Assembly (NCBI GenBank): GCA_030643665.1
Contig: DAOWKS010000006.1
Location: 1 to 8,477 of the forward strand
From: a bacterium
GTDB taxonomy: Bacteria; Patescibacteriota; Minisyncoccia; Minisyncoccales; JAGMAB01
Length of the DNA: 8,477 nucleotides
Direction of reading: 5' to 3'
Both the position numbers and the translations under genes were made by a program. Numbering within the stretch: the first letter of the stretch is position 1; every line of letters begins with the position of its first letter. Of this stretch, positions 1-4,457 are shown one piece after another. The notes beneath the pieces are model-generated. The model did no database searches. It was not told where the DNA came from and worked only from the letters and a program-made list of their open reading frames with translations.

Positions 1-141
1 GCCTGATTTTTCCGCTTTTTCCATCATTGCCAAAACAATTCTGTCTTTTATAGACCCGGTAGGATTAAATCCTTCTAATTTGGCAAAAATATTTCCAATT
101 TTCACTAACGGAGTATTTCCGATTGCGTTTAATATATCCAT
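1..141 (-). CDS. cysK: PLP-dependent cysteine synthase, N-terminal part (cut by window edge)
   Basis: The reverse strand encodes 47 residues from an ATG at 141-139 and then leaves the window. Seen: IGNTPLVKI at residues 7-15 and AKLEGFNPTGSIKDR at 20-34, the hallmark N-terminus of the cysteine synthase/O-acetylserine sulfhydrylase family. K32 in SIKDR is the lysine expected to form the Schiff base with pyridoxal phosphate. Family knowledge: the enzyme makes cysteine from O-acetylserine (or O-phosphoserine) and sulfide in the cytoplasm. The stretch between TPLVKI and AKLE is a few residues shorter than in E. coli-type enzymes. AAAAGGGG lies 7 nt before the ATG and serves as ribosome binding site. 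The leader upstream encodes a Cys-rich peptide, which independently supports a cysteine-pathway role. CysK, CysM and cystathionine beta-synthase-like members cannot be separated from this fragment. Confidence 0.93.
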   Translation of the reverse strand, partial: MDILNAIGNTPLVKIGNIFAKLEGFNPTGSIKDRIVLAMMEKAEKSG

Positions 142-223
142 AAAAAAACCCCTTTTAGCAGGGCGGATTATTATCTAAATTATTGATTATTGATTATTAA
201 ATGAAACCAACCCCTTGCTAAAA
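142..223 (-). promoter_or_regulatory. Predicted ribosome-mediated cysteine attenuator (cis-regulatory leader RNA)
   Basis: On the reverse strand four segments can pair in exclusive ways. Segment 1 (249-244, CTTGCT, within Ala-Cys-Cys codons 13-15) pairs with segment 2 (219-214, AGCAAG, at the leader stop codon). This helix can be extended by AACCC/GGGTT and by ATGAAA (leader start) with TTTCAT (205-200). Segment 2 in longer form (223-212, TTTTAGCAAGGG) pairs with segment 3 (163-153, CCCTGCTAAAA) over 11 bp with one bulged A. Segment 3 alternatively pairs through CCCT (163-160) with AGGG (153-150), followed by G and seven T (148-142), which both resembles a weak terminator and hides the synthase ribosome binding site. 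A ribosome stalled on Cys codons would cover segment 1 and favour 2:3 (gene on); a ribosome at the stop would cover segment 2 and favour 3:4 (gene off). The pairings are seen; the mechanism is inferred. The 3:4 stem is only 4 bp, so translational control is as likely as termination. Confidence 0.75.
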
Positions 224-286
224 ACAGGCGCAACAATCAGCGCAGCAAGCGCAAGTAATAGATTGAGGGTTAGTTTGGTTTTTCAT
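218..286 (-). CDS. Cys-rich leader peptide (22 aa) upstream of the cysteine synthase gene
   Basis: A short reverse-strand frame starts at ATG 286-284 and stops at TAG 220-218. It begins MKNQTNPQSI and ends TCACCADCCACF, so six of the last eleven residues are cysteine (positions 12, 14, 15, 18, 19, 21). It has no signal peptide and is too small to be an enzyme. Its position 76 nt before the cysteine synthase start, and the pairing potential of its Cys codons with RNA around its own stop codon, argue for a sensor peptide whose translation rate reports Cys-tRNA charging, as in classical amino-acid attenuators. There is no Shine-Dalgarno sequence. The predicted transcript start lies only about 4 nt before the ATG, so it may be read as a near-leaderless message. 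A chance frame cannot be fully excluded, but the cysteine clustering next to this particular gene makes that unlikely. Confidence 0.85.
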   Translation of the reverse strand: MKNQTNPQSITCACCADCCACF

Positions 287-296
287 AATTTATCTA

Positions 297-324
297 AGTT
301 TAACAAAGCAGGATTAGTTGTCAA
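297..324 (-). promoter_or_regulatory. Promoter for leader peptide and cysteine synthase
   Basis: On the reverse strand a consensus -35 TTGACA (324-319) is followed by a 16-nt spacer and TAAACT (302-297), which matches four of six -10 positions. The transcript would begin near 290, about 4 nt before the leader-peptide ATG. The -35 box overlaps the -35 box of the divergent promoter on the other strand. Confidence 0.65.
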
Positions 325-346
325 GCTCTTAAATTCGTGATAAAAT
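318..346 (+). promoter_or_regulatory. Promoter of the GtrA-dnaX-tRNA unit (leaderless)
   Basis: TTGTCA (318-323), a 17-nt spacer and TAAAAT (341-346) make a good sigma-70-type promoter. The expected start of transcription, 6-7 nt after the -10 box, falls on the A of the ATG at 353, so the mRNA should be leaderless. No Shine-Dalgarno sequence precedes the gene, which agrees. Confidence 0.7.
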
Positions 347-352
347 TAGACA

Positions 353-949
353 ATGAAAAAAGCGGATATTATTATTGCTTTTTTAGCCGGAGAAGGAGTG
401 GCTTGGTTATTTGTTTGGTTTTTGAAAAAATCCGCGATTGAAATAGGTCTTTTAAATTGGGGTTTGCCAATTTTATTTCCTTTCTTGGCGATAATTTGCC
501 TCTGGGCGTCTTATTTAATTGGAAAGAGATATTTATTTGTTTTTCAGCTGGCAAAATTTCTTTTAATCGGTTCTTTATTTGCTTTGTTTGATTTGGTGAT
601 TTTGAATTCTTTGATGACATACTTTGGCGTTACAAAAGGAATTGAGTATTCAATTTTTGTTACAACTTCGTTTGTTATTGCTACCAGTGTAAAATACATA
701 GCTGATAAATTTTGGGCTTTTGAAAAATCTGAAAGAAAGGGAATGGGTAGGGAATTTACCGGATTTTTTATTATTACTTTAATAAGCGGTGGAATTCACA
801 TTGGAATCGCTTCTTTTATAGTTAATATTATTGGCGCTCAGTTTGGTATTTCTCCATTAATTTGGGCTAATATCGGTAAAATCTTAGGTATTGTTGTTGC
901 CTCGGCCTGGAATTTTCTCGGCTATAAATTTATCGTCTTTAAAAAATGA
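353..949 (+). CDS. GtrA-family polytopic membrane protein
   Basis: The 198-residue protein is very hydrophobic, with about six membrane segments near residues 5-24, 33-56, 66-90, 99-116, 135-160 and 168-190. The last four, from LAKFLLIGSLFALFDLVI through KYIADKFWAFEKSER to the ending NFLGYKFIVFKK, fit the GtrA-like family (four-helix proteins linked to moving undecaprenyl-phosphate-linked sugars across the membrane during cell-surface glycan synthesis). The N-terminal pair of helices is an addition to the usual ~130-residue GtrA core. The ATG at 353 is chosen because the promoter -10 box lies 6 nt upstream, implying a leaderless message. Translation ends 1 nt before dnaX, so the two genes are probably coupled. 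The exact substrate cannot be read from the sequence. Confidence 0.85.
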   Translation: MKKADIIIAFLAGEGVAWLFVWFLKKSAIEIGLLNWGLPILFPFLAIICLWASYLIGKRYLFVFQLAKFLLIGSLFALFDLVILNSLMTYFGVTKGIEYSIFVTTSFVIATSVKYIADKFWAFEKSERKGMGREFTGFFIITLISGGIHIGIASFIVNIIGAQFGISPLIWANIGKILGIVVASAWNFLGYKFIVFKK

Positions 950-950
950 T

Positions 951-2063
951 ATGAGTCATTTAGTTCTCTATCGTAAATACAGACCCCAGACATTTAAGGA
1001 AATCATTGGACAGGAACATATTATTAAAACATTAACCAATGCTATAGCGACTGATATGGTTTCTCACGCTTATTTATTTTCCGGCCCGAGAGGCAGCGGA
1101 AAAACAACTATTGCCAGGGTTTTAGCCAAAGCAGTAAATTGCGAAGCCAGAAAAAAAGGGGAGTATGAACCGTGCAATAAATGCTCGTCTTGTCTGGAAA
1201 TCAGACAAGGTAATTCCCTGGATTTAATTGAAATTGACGCTGCTTCCCACCGCGGAATAGATGATATCAGAGAATTAAGAAACGGCATTAAATTTGCGCC
1301 GACAAAGTCGCGCTACAAGGTCTTTATCATTGACGAATGCCACCAGTTAAGTAAAGACGCGTCTAACGCCCTTTTGAAAACTTTGGAAGAACCGCCTGCC
1401 CACGCCATTTTTATTTTAGCCACCACGGAAATTCACAAAATGATTGCGACAATTATTTCCCGCTGCCAGAGATTTGATTTTCGCAAATTAACCGTGCCGG
1501 AAATTATTCAACGCCTGAAATTTATTTCAGAAAAAGAAAAAATTAAAATTGAGAAACCGGCCTTGGAACTGATTGCCTTGTATTCTCGTGGCTCTATGAG
1601 AGACGCTGAAAGTATGTTTGACCAGGTCTTAACTTTTGCCGGAAAAACAGACAAAGAAATCAAAGCCAATGACATTAAGGATTTATTGGGTTTGGTTGAA
1701 GTAAAATTAATCAGCCGGTTCTGCGATTTTCTTGGACAAAAAAAACCGGACAAAGCAATTAGTTTTTTAAATGATTTGACTGAAAAAGGTTCTGACCTTG
1801 AGGAATTTACCAAAGCCCTGCTCAATTATTTAAGACAGGGCCTGATTTTAAAAATAACCGGCAAGGAAACTGCGGAACAAATCATTACCGGCTTGACCAA
1901 AGAAGAGTTTCAGACGCTTGAAAATCAGGTAGCCCTTTTCCAGGAACAAGAACTTCAAAAAATTATCAATCTTTTTATTCAAGCGTCAAACCAAATGAAA
2001 TATTCTCCCATACAACAATTACCTTTAGAATTAGCTATCATTGAATCTTGCGAAACAATTTAA
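951..2063 (+). CDS. dnaX: DNA polymerase III clamp-loader subunit gamma/tau (short form)
   Basis: This is the ATPase of the clamp loader that places the sliding clamp on primed DNA. Starting at ATG 951 gives 370 residues beginning MSHLVLYRKYRPQTFKEIIGQ, the standard DnaX N-terminus; an upstream in-frame ATG at 891 lies inside the GtrA gene and is rejected. Visible parts: Walker A GPRGSGKTT (45-53), zinc-binding cysteines C64, C75, C78 and C81, Walker B IIDECHQL (126-133), sensor-1 region LATTE (156-160) and the SRC motif with arginine finger (170-172). The third clamp-loader domain follows to about residue 350. The tau-specific C-terminal region, which contacts polymerase and helicase in E. 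coli, is absent. There is no Shine-Dalgarno sequence; the start is 1 nt after the GtrA stop codon. tRNA-Gln follows 3 nt after the stop. Confidence 0.97.
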   Translation: MSHLVLYRKYRPQTFKEIIGQEHIIKTLTNAIATDMVSHAYLFSGPRGSGKTTIARVLAKAVNCEARKKGEYEPCNKCSSCLEIRQGNSLDLIEIDAASHRGIDDIRELRNGIKFAPTKSRYKVFIIDECHQLSKDASNALLKTLEEPPAHAIFILATTEIHKMIATIISRCQRFDFRKLTVPEIIQRLKFISEKEKIKIEKPALELIALYSRGSMRDAESMFDQVLTFAGKTDKEIKANDIKDLLGLVEVKLISRFCDFLGQKKPDKAISFLNDLTEKGSDLEEFTKALLNYLRQGLILKITGKETAEQIITGLTKEEFQTLENQVALFQEQELQKIINLFIQASNQMKYSPIQQLPLELAIIESCETI

Positions 2064-2066
2064 TAT

Positions 2067-2138
2067 TGCCGGGTGGTGTAATGGTAGCACGTCAGGCCTT
2101 GGACCTGAAGATTCTAGGTTCGACCCCTAGCCCGGCAG
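2067..2138 (+). tRNA. tRNA-Gln (anticodon UUG), with C at position 33
   Basis: A full cloverleaf folds. Acceptor stem is TGCCGGG with CCCGGCA (7 bp), D arm GTGT/GCAC (one G-U pair) with loop AATGGTA, anticodon stem TCAGG/CCTGA, loop CCTTGGA, and T arm CTAGG-TTCGACC-CCTAG. The anticodon TTG is at 2099-2101. The U1-A72 pair and G73 are the known glutamine identity features. The CCA end is not encoded (GCAC follows), so it must be added. Position 33 (2098) is C, where U is nearly universal. The gene begins 3 nt after the dnaX stop codon with no convincing promoter of its own, so it is probably cut from the dnaX transcript. Confidence 0.95.
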
Positions 2139-2174
2139 CACTTCGACTCGCTTCGCTCACTCAGTGCAGGCCGT

Positions 2175-2201
2175 AAAAAATCGCCATACAGGCGGTTTTT
2201 T
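2175..2201 (+). terminator. Intrinsic terminator after tRNA-Gln (terminator family copy 1)
   Basis: AAAAAATCGCC (2175-2185) pairs with GGCGGTTTTTT (2191-2201) over 11 bp with one G-U pair around the loop ATACA, ending in six T. Just upstream a separate hairpin, GCACT (2138-2142) with AGTGC (2163-2167), begins at the tRNA discriminator base and could help define the tRNA 3' end. This closes the GtrA-dnaX-tRNA unit. Confidence 0.85.
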
Positions 2202-2214
2202 GGTCCTCCTTCGC

Positions 2215-2243
2215 TTGTAAGCTTCGGACGGACACAGTAAAAT
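2215..2243 (+). promoter_or_regulatory. Promoter of the ATP-cone nuclease gene (leaderless)
   Basis: TTGTAA (2215-2220), 17 nt, then TAAAAT (2238-2243). The predicted transcript start coincides with the ATG at 2250, the same geometry as the promoter at 318-346. No Shine-Dalgarno sequence is present. Confidence 0.6.
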
Positions 2244-2249
2244 AAAAAT

Positions 2250-3098
2250 ATGACTCAGTTTTATGTTATTAATTCAAGAGGAGAAAAAGAATTGTTTTCT
2301 TTTAGAAAAGTATACGAGTCGGCGAAGCGCGCCGGCGCCCCGCCGACTTTAGCTAAAGAAATCGCTGAAACTATTAAAAGAGAAGCTTTCCCCGAGATTA
2401 AAACCTCCTTTATTTATAAAACGGTAAAAAAAATACTTTCAAAAAAAGTTCCTAAGTCTGCCTTGAGATTTTCTTTAAAATCTGGAATGAGAAAATTAGG
2501 CCCGACCGGTTTTATTTTTGAGAAATACATTGGAGTAATTCTAAAAAGACTCGGCTATAAAGTAAAGATTAACCAATATCTGCCGGGTCTCTGCATTCGT
2601 AGTTATGAAATAGATTTTATAGCCGAGAAAGACAAATTAATATATATCGGCGAATGTAAATACAGAAACCTTTTAGGAGACAGGGTGCATTCAATGGATG
2701 CCTTAGCAAACTACGCTCGCTTTTTGGATATTCTAAAGAGTCCATATTTTAAATCTACAAAATACAAGGATTATAAAATAAAAACAATAATGGCGACTAA
2801 TACAAAATTTACCGGCAGAACATTAGATTATTCTCATTGTGCGGGGATTGAACTTTTAGGCTGGAGATGTCCTAAAGATAAAGGTTTAGAGTATTTAATA
2901 GAAAAAGAGAAACTTTATCCTGTTACCATACTTCCTTCGTTAAGCGGTTATTTAAAAAATGTTTTCGTTTCCCAGAAAATAATACTAGCTCAAGATGTTT
3001 TAAAGATTGATATTGAAAGATTTTCTAAGAAATTTAAAATATCGACCAAACGCCTTTATTCTCTCATCGGGCAAGCTAAAACTTTATTGAAAATCTAA
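2250..3098 (+). CDS. ATP-cone domain fused to PD-(D/E)XK (Mrr-like) nuclease
   Basis: The 282-residue protein has two recognisable parts. Residues about 1-85 resemble an ATP-cone: FSFRKVYESAKRAGAPPTLAKEIAE followed by basic helices, a nucleotide-binding module best known as the regulatory domain of ribonucleotide reductases and NrdR. Residues about 88-200 fit a restriction-endonuclease fold: GFIFEKYIGVILKRLGY with E91, then EIDFIAE with D122 and ECK with E135 and K137, which together form the E...D...ExK metal-dependent catalytic site. The C-terminal ~55 residues are helical and may bind DNA. Family knowledge: Mrr-like nucleases cut DNA, often modified or foreign. That (d)NTP binding gates the nuclease is inference. 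No methyltransferase gene is nearby. A GC-rich palindrome at 2317-2348 codes for residues in the ATP-cone. The leaderless start is supported by the promoter. Confidence 0.85.
   Translation: MTQFYVINSRGEKELFSFRKVYESAKRAGAPPTLAKEIAETIKREAFPEIKTSFIYKTVKKILSKKVPKSALRFSLKSGMRKLGPTGFIFEKYIGVILKRLGYKVKINQYLPGLCIRSYEIDFIAEKDKLIYIGECKYRNLLGDRVHSMDALANYARFLDILKSPYFKSTKYKDYKIKTIMATNTKFTGRTLDYSHCAGIELLGWRCPKDKGLEYLIEKEKLYPVTILPSLSGYLKNVFVSQKIILAQDVLKIDIERFSKKFKISTKRLYSLIGQAKTLLKI
2317..2348 (+). repeat. GC-rich palindrome inside the nuclease coding sequence
   Basis: Arms AGTCGGCG (2317-2324) and CGCCGACT (2341-2348) enclose a second palindrome GCGCCGGCGC (2329-2338), within an otherwise AT-rich gene. 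It encodes residues in the run ESAKRAGAPPT without breaking the frame. The inverted symmetry is certain; any function is unknown. Confidence 0.7.
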
Positions 3099-3126
3099 CC
3101 CAAATATGAAAATAGGAGATATTCTA

Positions 3127-3216
3127 ATGTTAAAAATGAAATGGTGGAAGGCGTTTTTAATTGTTTTTCTTTTCGGAGGGTTGCTTGTTTTATTAGAAAT
3201 TCTAATAATAAAATAG
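3127..3216 (+). CDS. Single-span membrane micropeptide (29 aa)
   Basis: A short frame begins 28 nt after the nuclease stop codon and ends at TAG 3214-3216. The peptide starts MLKMKWWK and continues with one hydrophobic helix (about residues 8-27: AFLIVFLFGGLLVLLEILII, roughly) ending in lysine, a typical single-pass layout with positive N-terminus. The ATG at 3127 is chosen because AGGAG (3114-3118) lies 8 nt upstream, one of only three clear Shine-Dalgarno sequences in the window. An in-frame ATG at 3106 would add seven residues but has no such site. Placement suggests co-transcription with the nuclease. I do not recognise a family. Its role may be as a membrane anchor or small toxin-like peptide, but nothing in the sequence decides this. 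Confidence 0.5.
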   Translation: MLKMKWWKAFLIVFLFGGLLVLLEILIIK

Positions 3217-3233
3217 AATAAAATAGTAAGAAC

Positions 3234-3275
3234 CTGCTTCACTAACGCTCAGCAGAACCTTGATTACTTCGTAAT
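3234..3275 (+). other. Two small hairpins between the micropeptide and DUF3850 genes
   Basis: CTGCT (3234-3238) pairs with AGCAG (3251-3255), and ATTAC (3263-3267) pairs with GTAAT (3271-3275) around a TTC loop, ending 1 nt before the DUF3850 start codon. The first resembles the hairpin after tRNA-Gln (2138-2167) in having a loop of TTC/CGCTCA-type sequence. Neither is followed by a T run, so they are not terminators. No clear promoter or ribosome binding site is seen. Confidence 0.45.
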
Positions 3276-3276
3276 T

Positions 3277-3537
3277 ATGGCAGTAATAAAAAAGAAAATT
3301 TGGCCGAAAGGTTTTGAATTAGTAAAATCTAGCAAAAAGAGATTTGATTTTAGATTGGCTGATTTCAAAATTAGAGAAGGGGATATTTTAATTCTTGAAG
3401 AATATGACCCGAAAAGAAAAGAATACATCGGCAGAAAAATTAGAAGAAAAGTGAAATTTTTTCTGAAATTCAATCTTGATGATTTTAACCAGAAAAAAGA
3501 AATTGAGAAAAAAGGATTTTATATAATTCAATTTTAG
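3277..3537 (+). CDS. DUF3850 (PUA/ASCH-like) domain protein
   Basis: The 86-residue protein is one domain. It matches the DUF3850 pattern: an opening KKKIWPKGFELVKSSKKRFDFRLADF (residues 5-30), then IREGDILILEEYDP (32-45) and YIGRKIRRKV (50-59). In the family these correspond to the strand-rich core with a conserved lysine/arginine patch and the GD-x-L-x-L-x-E-Y/F element. DUF3850 proteins are short, often phage- or mobile-element-associated, and related to the ASCH/PUA fold, which binds RNA or modified nucleotides; the biochemical role is not established. The protein is strongly basic (many Lys/Arg), which fits nucleic-acid binding. The ATG at 3277 has no Shine-Dalgarno sequence and sits next to a small hairpin. 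It may be read with the next gene, 23 nt downstream. Confidence 0.8.
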   Translation: MAVIKKKIWPKGFELVKSSKKRFDFRLADFKIREGDILILEEYDPKRKEYIGRKIRRKVKFFLKFNLDDFNQKKEIEKKGFYIIQF

Positions 3538-3560
3538 ACAAAGTTAAAAAAAGTTAAAAT

Positions 3561-3935
3561 ATGTATCATTCAATAATTATTGAAGAAAGTTTGGAAAATC
3601 CTAAAGTTTTGGAAAATTATAAAATTTTGAGGACAAAATTTTCGCCGGAAAAAAATTGGCATTTACACATCGTTGAAATTCCTGAGCCGGAAAAAGCTAT
3701 AAAAGAAATTCAGGAAGCGATGATGACGGATAAGCCCTATTATTTTCATATTTATAATGAAGGAAAGGTCTTAATTATAGTTTTCAATGACAAAGTTTTT
3801 TATCTCAATCCTAACGACCAGTTAACTTGGAAAGAAGCGCGCGCCTTCGGCGCGCGCAAACTGAATATTCCGTCGGAACAACTTGATTTTTATCCTACAA
3901 GAATATCTGAAGAAGATAGTTGGTATAATAGATAA
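3561..3935 (+). CDS. Conserved-looking protein of unknown function (124 aa)
   Basis: I do not recognise this family. The protein is soluble, with alternating strands and helices: MYHSIIIEESLENP at the start, a central HLHIVEIPEPEKAIKEIQEAM (residues about 34-54), a beta-rich YYFHIYNEGKVLIIVFNDKVFYL (60-82) and a C-terminal helix-rich part, TWKEARAFGARKLNIPSEQLDFYP. There are no cysteines, membrane segments or signal peptide. The start is preceded by a doubled AAAGTTAAAA sequence and no Shine-Dalgarno site. It follows the DUF3850 gene by 23 nt and may share its transcript. A perfect 9-bp all-G/C hairpin lies inside the gene at 3837-3857 and encodes ARAFGAR. A 75-bp repeated element begins at its stop codon TAA and supplies the terminator. 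Confidence 0.75.
   Translation: MYHSIIIEESLENPKVLENYKILRTKFSPEKNWHLHIVEIPEPEKAIKEIQEAMMTDKPYYFHIYNEGKVLIIVFNDKVFYLNPNDQLTWKEARAFGARKLNIPSEQLDFYPTRISEEDSWYNR
3837..3857 (+). repeat. Perfect GC hairpin inside a coding sequence
   Basis: GCGCGCGCC (3837-3845), loop TTC, GGCGCGCGC (3849-3857): a 9-bp stem of only G and C in an AT-rich gene. It is in frame and encodes ARAFGAR. There is no T run, so it is not a terminator. Confidence 0.8.
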
Positions 3936-4007
3936 AAGTAAGTCGGAAGTTGAACTTCCGGAATTGGAAATCAATCAATAAAAAGTCGCCAATCAGGCGG
4001 TTTTTTG
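3933..4007 (+). repeat. 75-bp direct repeat, copy 1
   Basis: This block is identical over 75 bp to 5837-5911. It starts exactly at the stop codon of the 124-residue protein. It contains a palindrome, CGGAAGTT (3944-3951), G, AACTTCCG (3953-3960), an AT-rich linker, and then the terminator hairpin at 3980-4006. Perfect identity in non-coding DNA points to recent duplication, conversion or a dispersed element. Confidence 0.95.
3980..4006 (+). terminator. Intrinsic terminator (family copy 2)
   Basis: AAAAAGTCGCC (3980-3990) pairs with GGCGGTTTTTT (3996-4006) over 11 bp with two G-U pairs around AATCA, with a six-T tail. It ends the DUF3850/124-residue unit. Confidence 0.85.
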
Positions 4008-4017
4008 TTTTGATGGC

Positions 4018-4046
4018 TTGACTTTTTTTGTTTAAAAAAGTATAGT
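4018..4046 (+). promoter_or_regulatory. Strong promoter of the 79-residue protein gene
   Basis: TTGACT (4018-4023), a 17-nt spacer and TATAGT (4041-4046). Transcription would begin near 4053, giving a leader of about 40 nt that carries a full AGGAGG ribosome binding site (4079-4084). Unlike most promoters here, this makes a conventional leadered mRNA. Confidence 0.75.
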
Positions 4047-4093
4047 AATATATAGTATATATAAAGAATAATAAGGATAGGAGGAAAACAAAG

Positions 4094-4333
4094 ATGGTAA
4101 TCAGTATGGGAAATATTGAGAAGTTTTTTGACGACCATCCCGAACTTGAGAATCGTCGAGAAAAGATTCTTGAGAGGGCCCGAAAGGTAGTGGAAGAAGG
4201 CGACATCATTGCAGGCGGCAATATTAAGGAAATATTCGCTGATTTAGCGCCTGATTTTGAGCGAGAGTTGATGTCATTTGAACATATAAGGATTGGCACT
4301 GAGGCTTTACTGGGGCGAAATATAGCGAGATAA
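4094..4333 (+). CDS. Small charged protein of unknown function (79 aa), own transcription unit
   Basis: I do not recognise this family. The protein is predicted mostly helical and highly charged: IEKFFDDHPELENRREKILERARKVVEEG (residues about 8-36), then a glycine turn (AGGN) and a second helical part ending FEHIRIGTEALLGRNIAR. There are no cysteines, membrane segments or signal sequence. The ATG at 4094 is 9 nt after AGGAGG, the best ribosome binding site in the window; an in-frame ATG at 4106 is less well placed. The gene has its own near-consensus promoter and its own terminator. Base composition differs from its neighbour: bases 4141-4200 are 29/60 G+C against 17/60 for 4501-4560 in the exonuclease gene. 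Either transfer or selection for high expression could explain that. Confidence 0.8.
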   Translation: MVISMGNIEKFFDDHPELENRREKILERARKVVEEGDIIAGGNIKEIFADLAPDFERELMSFEHIRIGTEALLGRNIAR

Positions 4334-4356
4334 TGTCGTAGTAATTGTCGGCGTCG

Positions 4357-4386
4357 GCACCGTGTATTAATAACGGTGCATTTTTT
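4357..4386 (+). terminator. Intrinsic terminator after the 79-residue protein gene
   Basis: GCACCGT (4357-4363) pairs with ACGGTGC (4373-4379) over 7 bp around a 9-nt loop, followed by ATTTTTT. Its sequence is unrelated to the recurrent TCGCC/GGCGG terminators, which again sets this gene apart. Confidence 0.88.
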
Positions 4387-4422
4387 ATTACTTTCTTAAG
4401 TTTTTAACATCACCCTAAATCT

Positions 4423-4450
4423 CGCAAAAATGGCGGTTTTTTGGTAGAAT
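4423..4450 (+). promoter_or_regulatory. Degenerate terminator hairpin joined to an extended -10 promoter
   Basis: CGC (4423-4425) can pair with GCG (4433-4435), a weak version of the recurrent terminator, followed by six T. TGGTAGAAT (4442-4450) follows at once: an extended -10 element (TG-N-TAGAAT) with no visible -35 box. The 19-nt block ggcggttttttggtagaat (4432-4450) is identical to 5900-5918. Transcription would start at about 4457-4458, on the second ATG of the exonuclease frame. Confidence 0.6.
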
Positions 4451-4457
4451 GAAAAAT

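Noticed and set aside
200..235. Plus-strand mini-frame ATGAAACCAACC...
   Set aside because: It stops after six codons, and the symmetry with the reverse-strand leader ATG arises from the attenuator's inverted repeat.
891..950. N-terminal extension of dnaX to an ATG at 891
   Set aside because: It would overlap the GtrA gene by 59 nt and add residues with no DnaX similarity; MSHLVLYRKYRPQ at 951 is the standard N-terminus.
1070..1825. Reverse-strand frames opposite dnaX
   Set aside because: They are antisense shadows of a well-supported gene and show no family features.
2140..2240. Short inverted match of TTCGGACGG (near 2223) with CCGTCCGAA (near 6529)
   Set aside because: Nine bases only, no shared flanks; too short to support a repeat element.
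3895..4299. Reverse-strand open frame of 134 codons
   Set aside because: It crosses the 75-bp repeat, a terminator, a promoter and the opposite 79-residue gene; its composition is low-complexity and it has no start signals.
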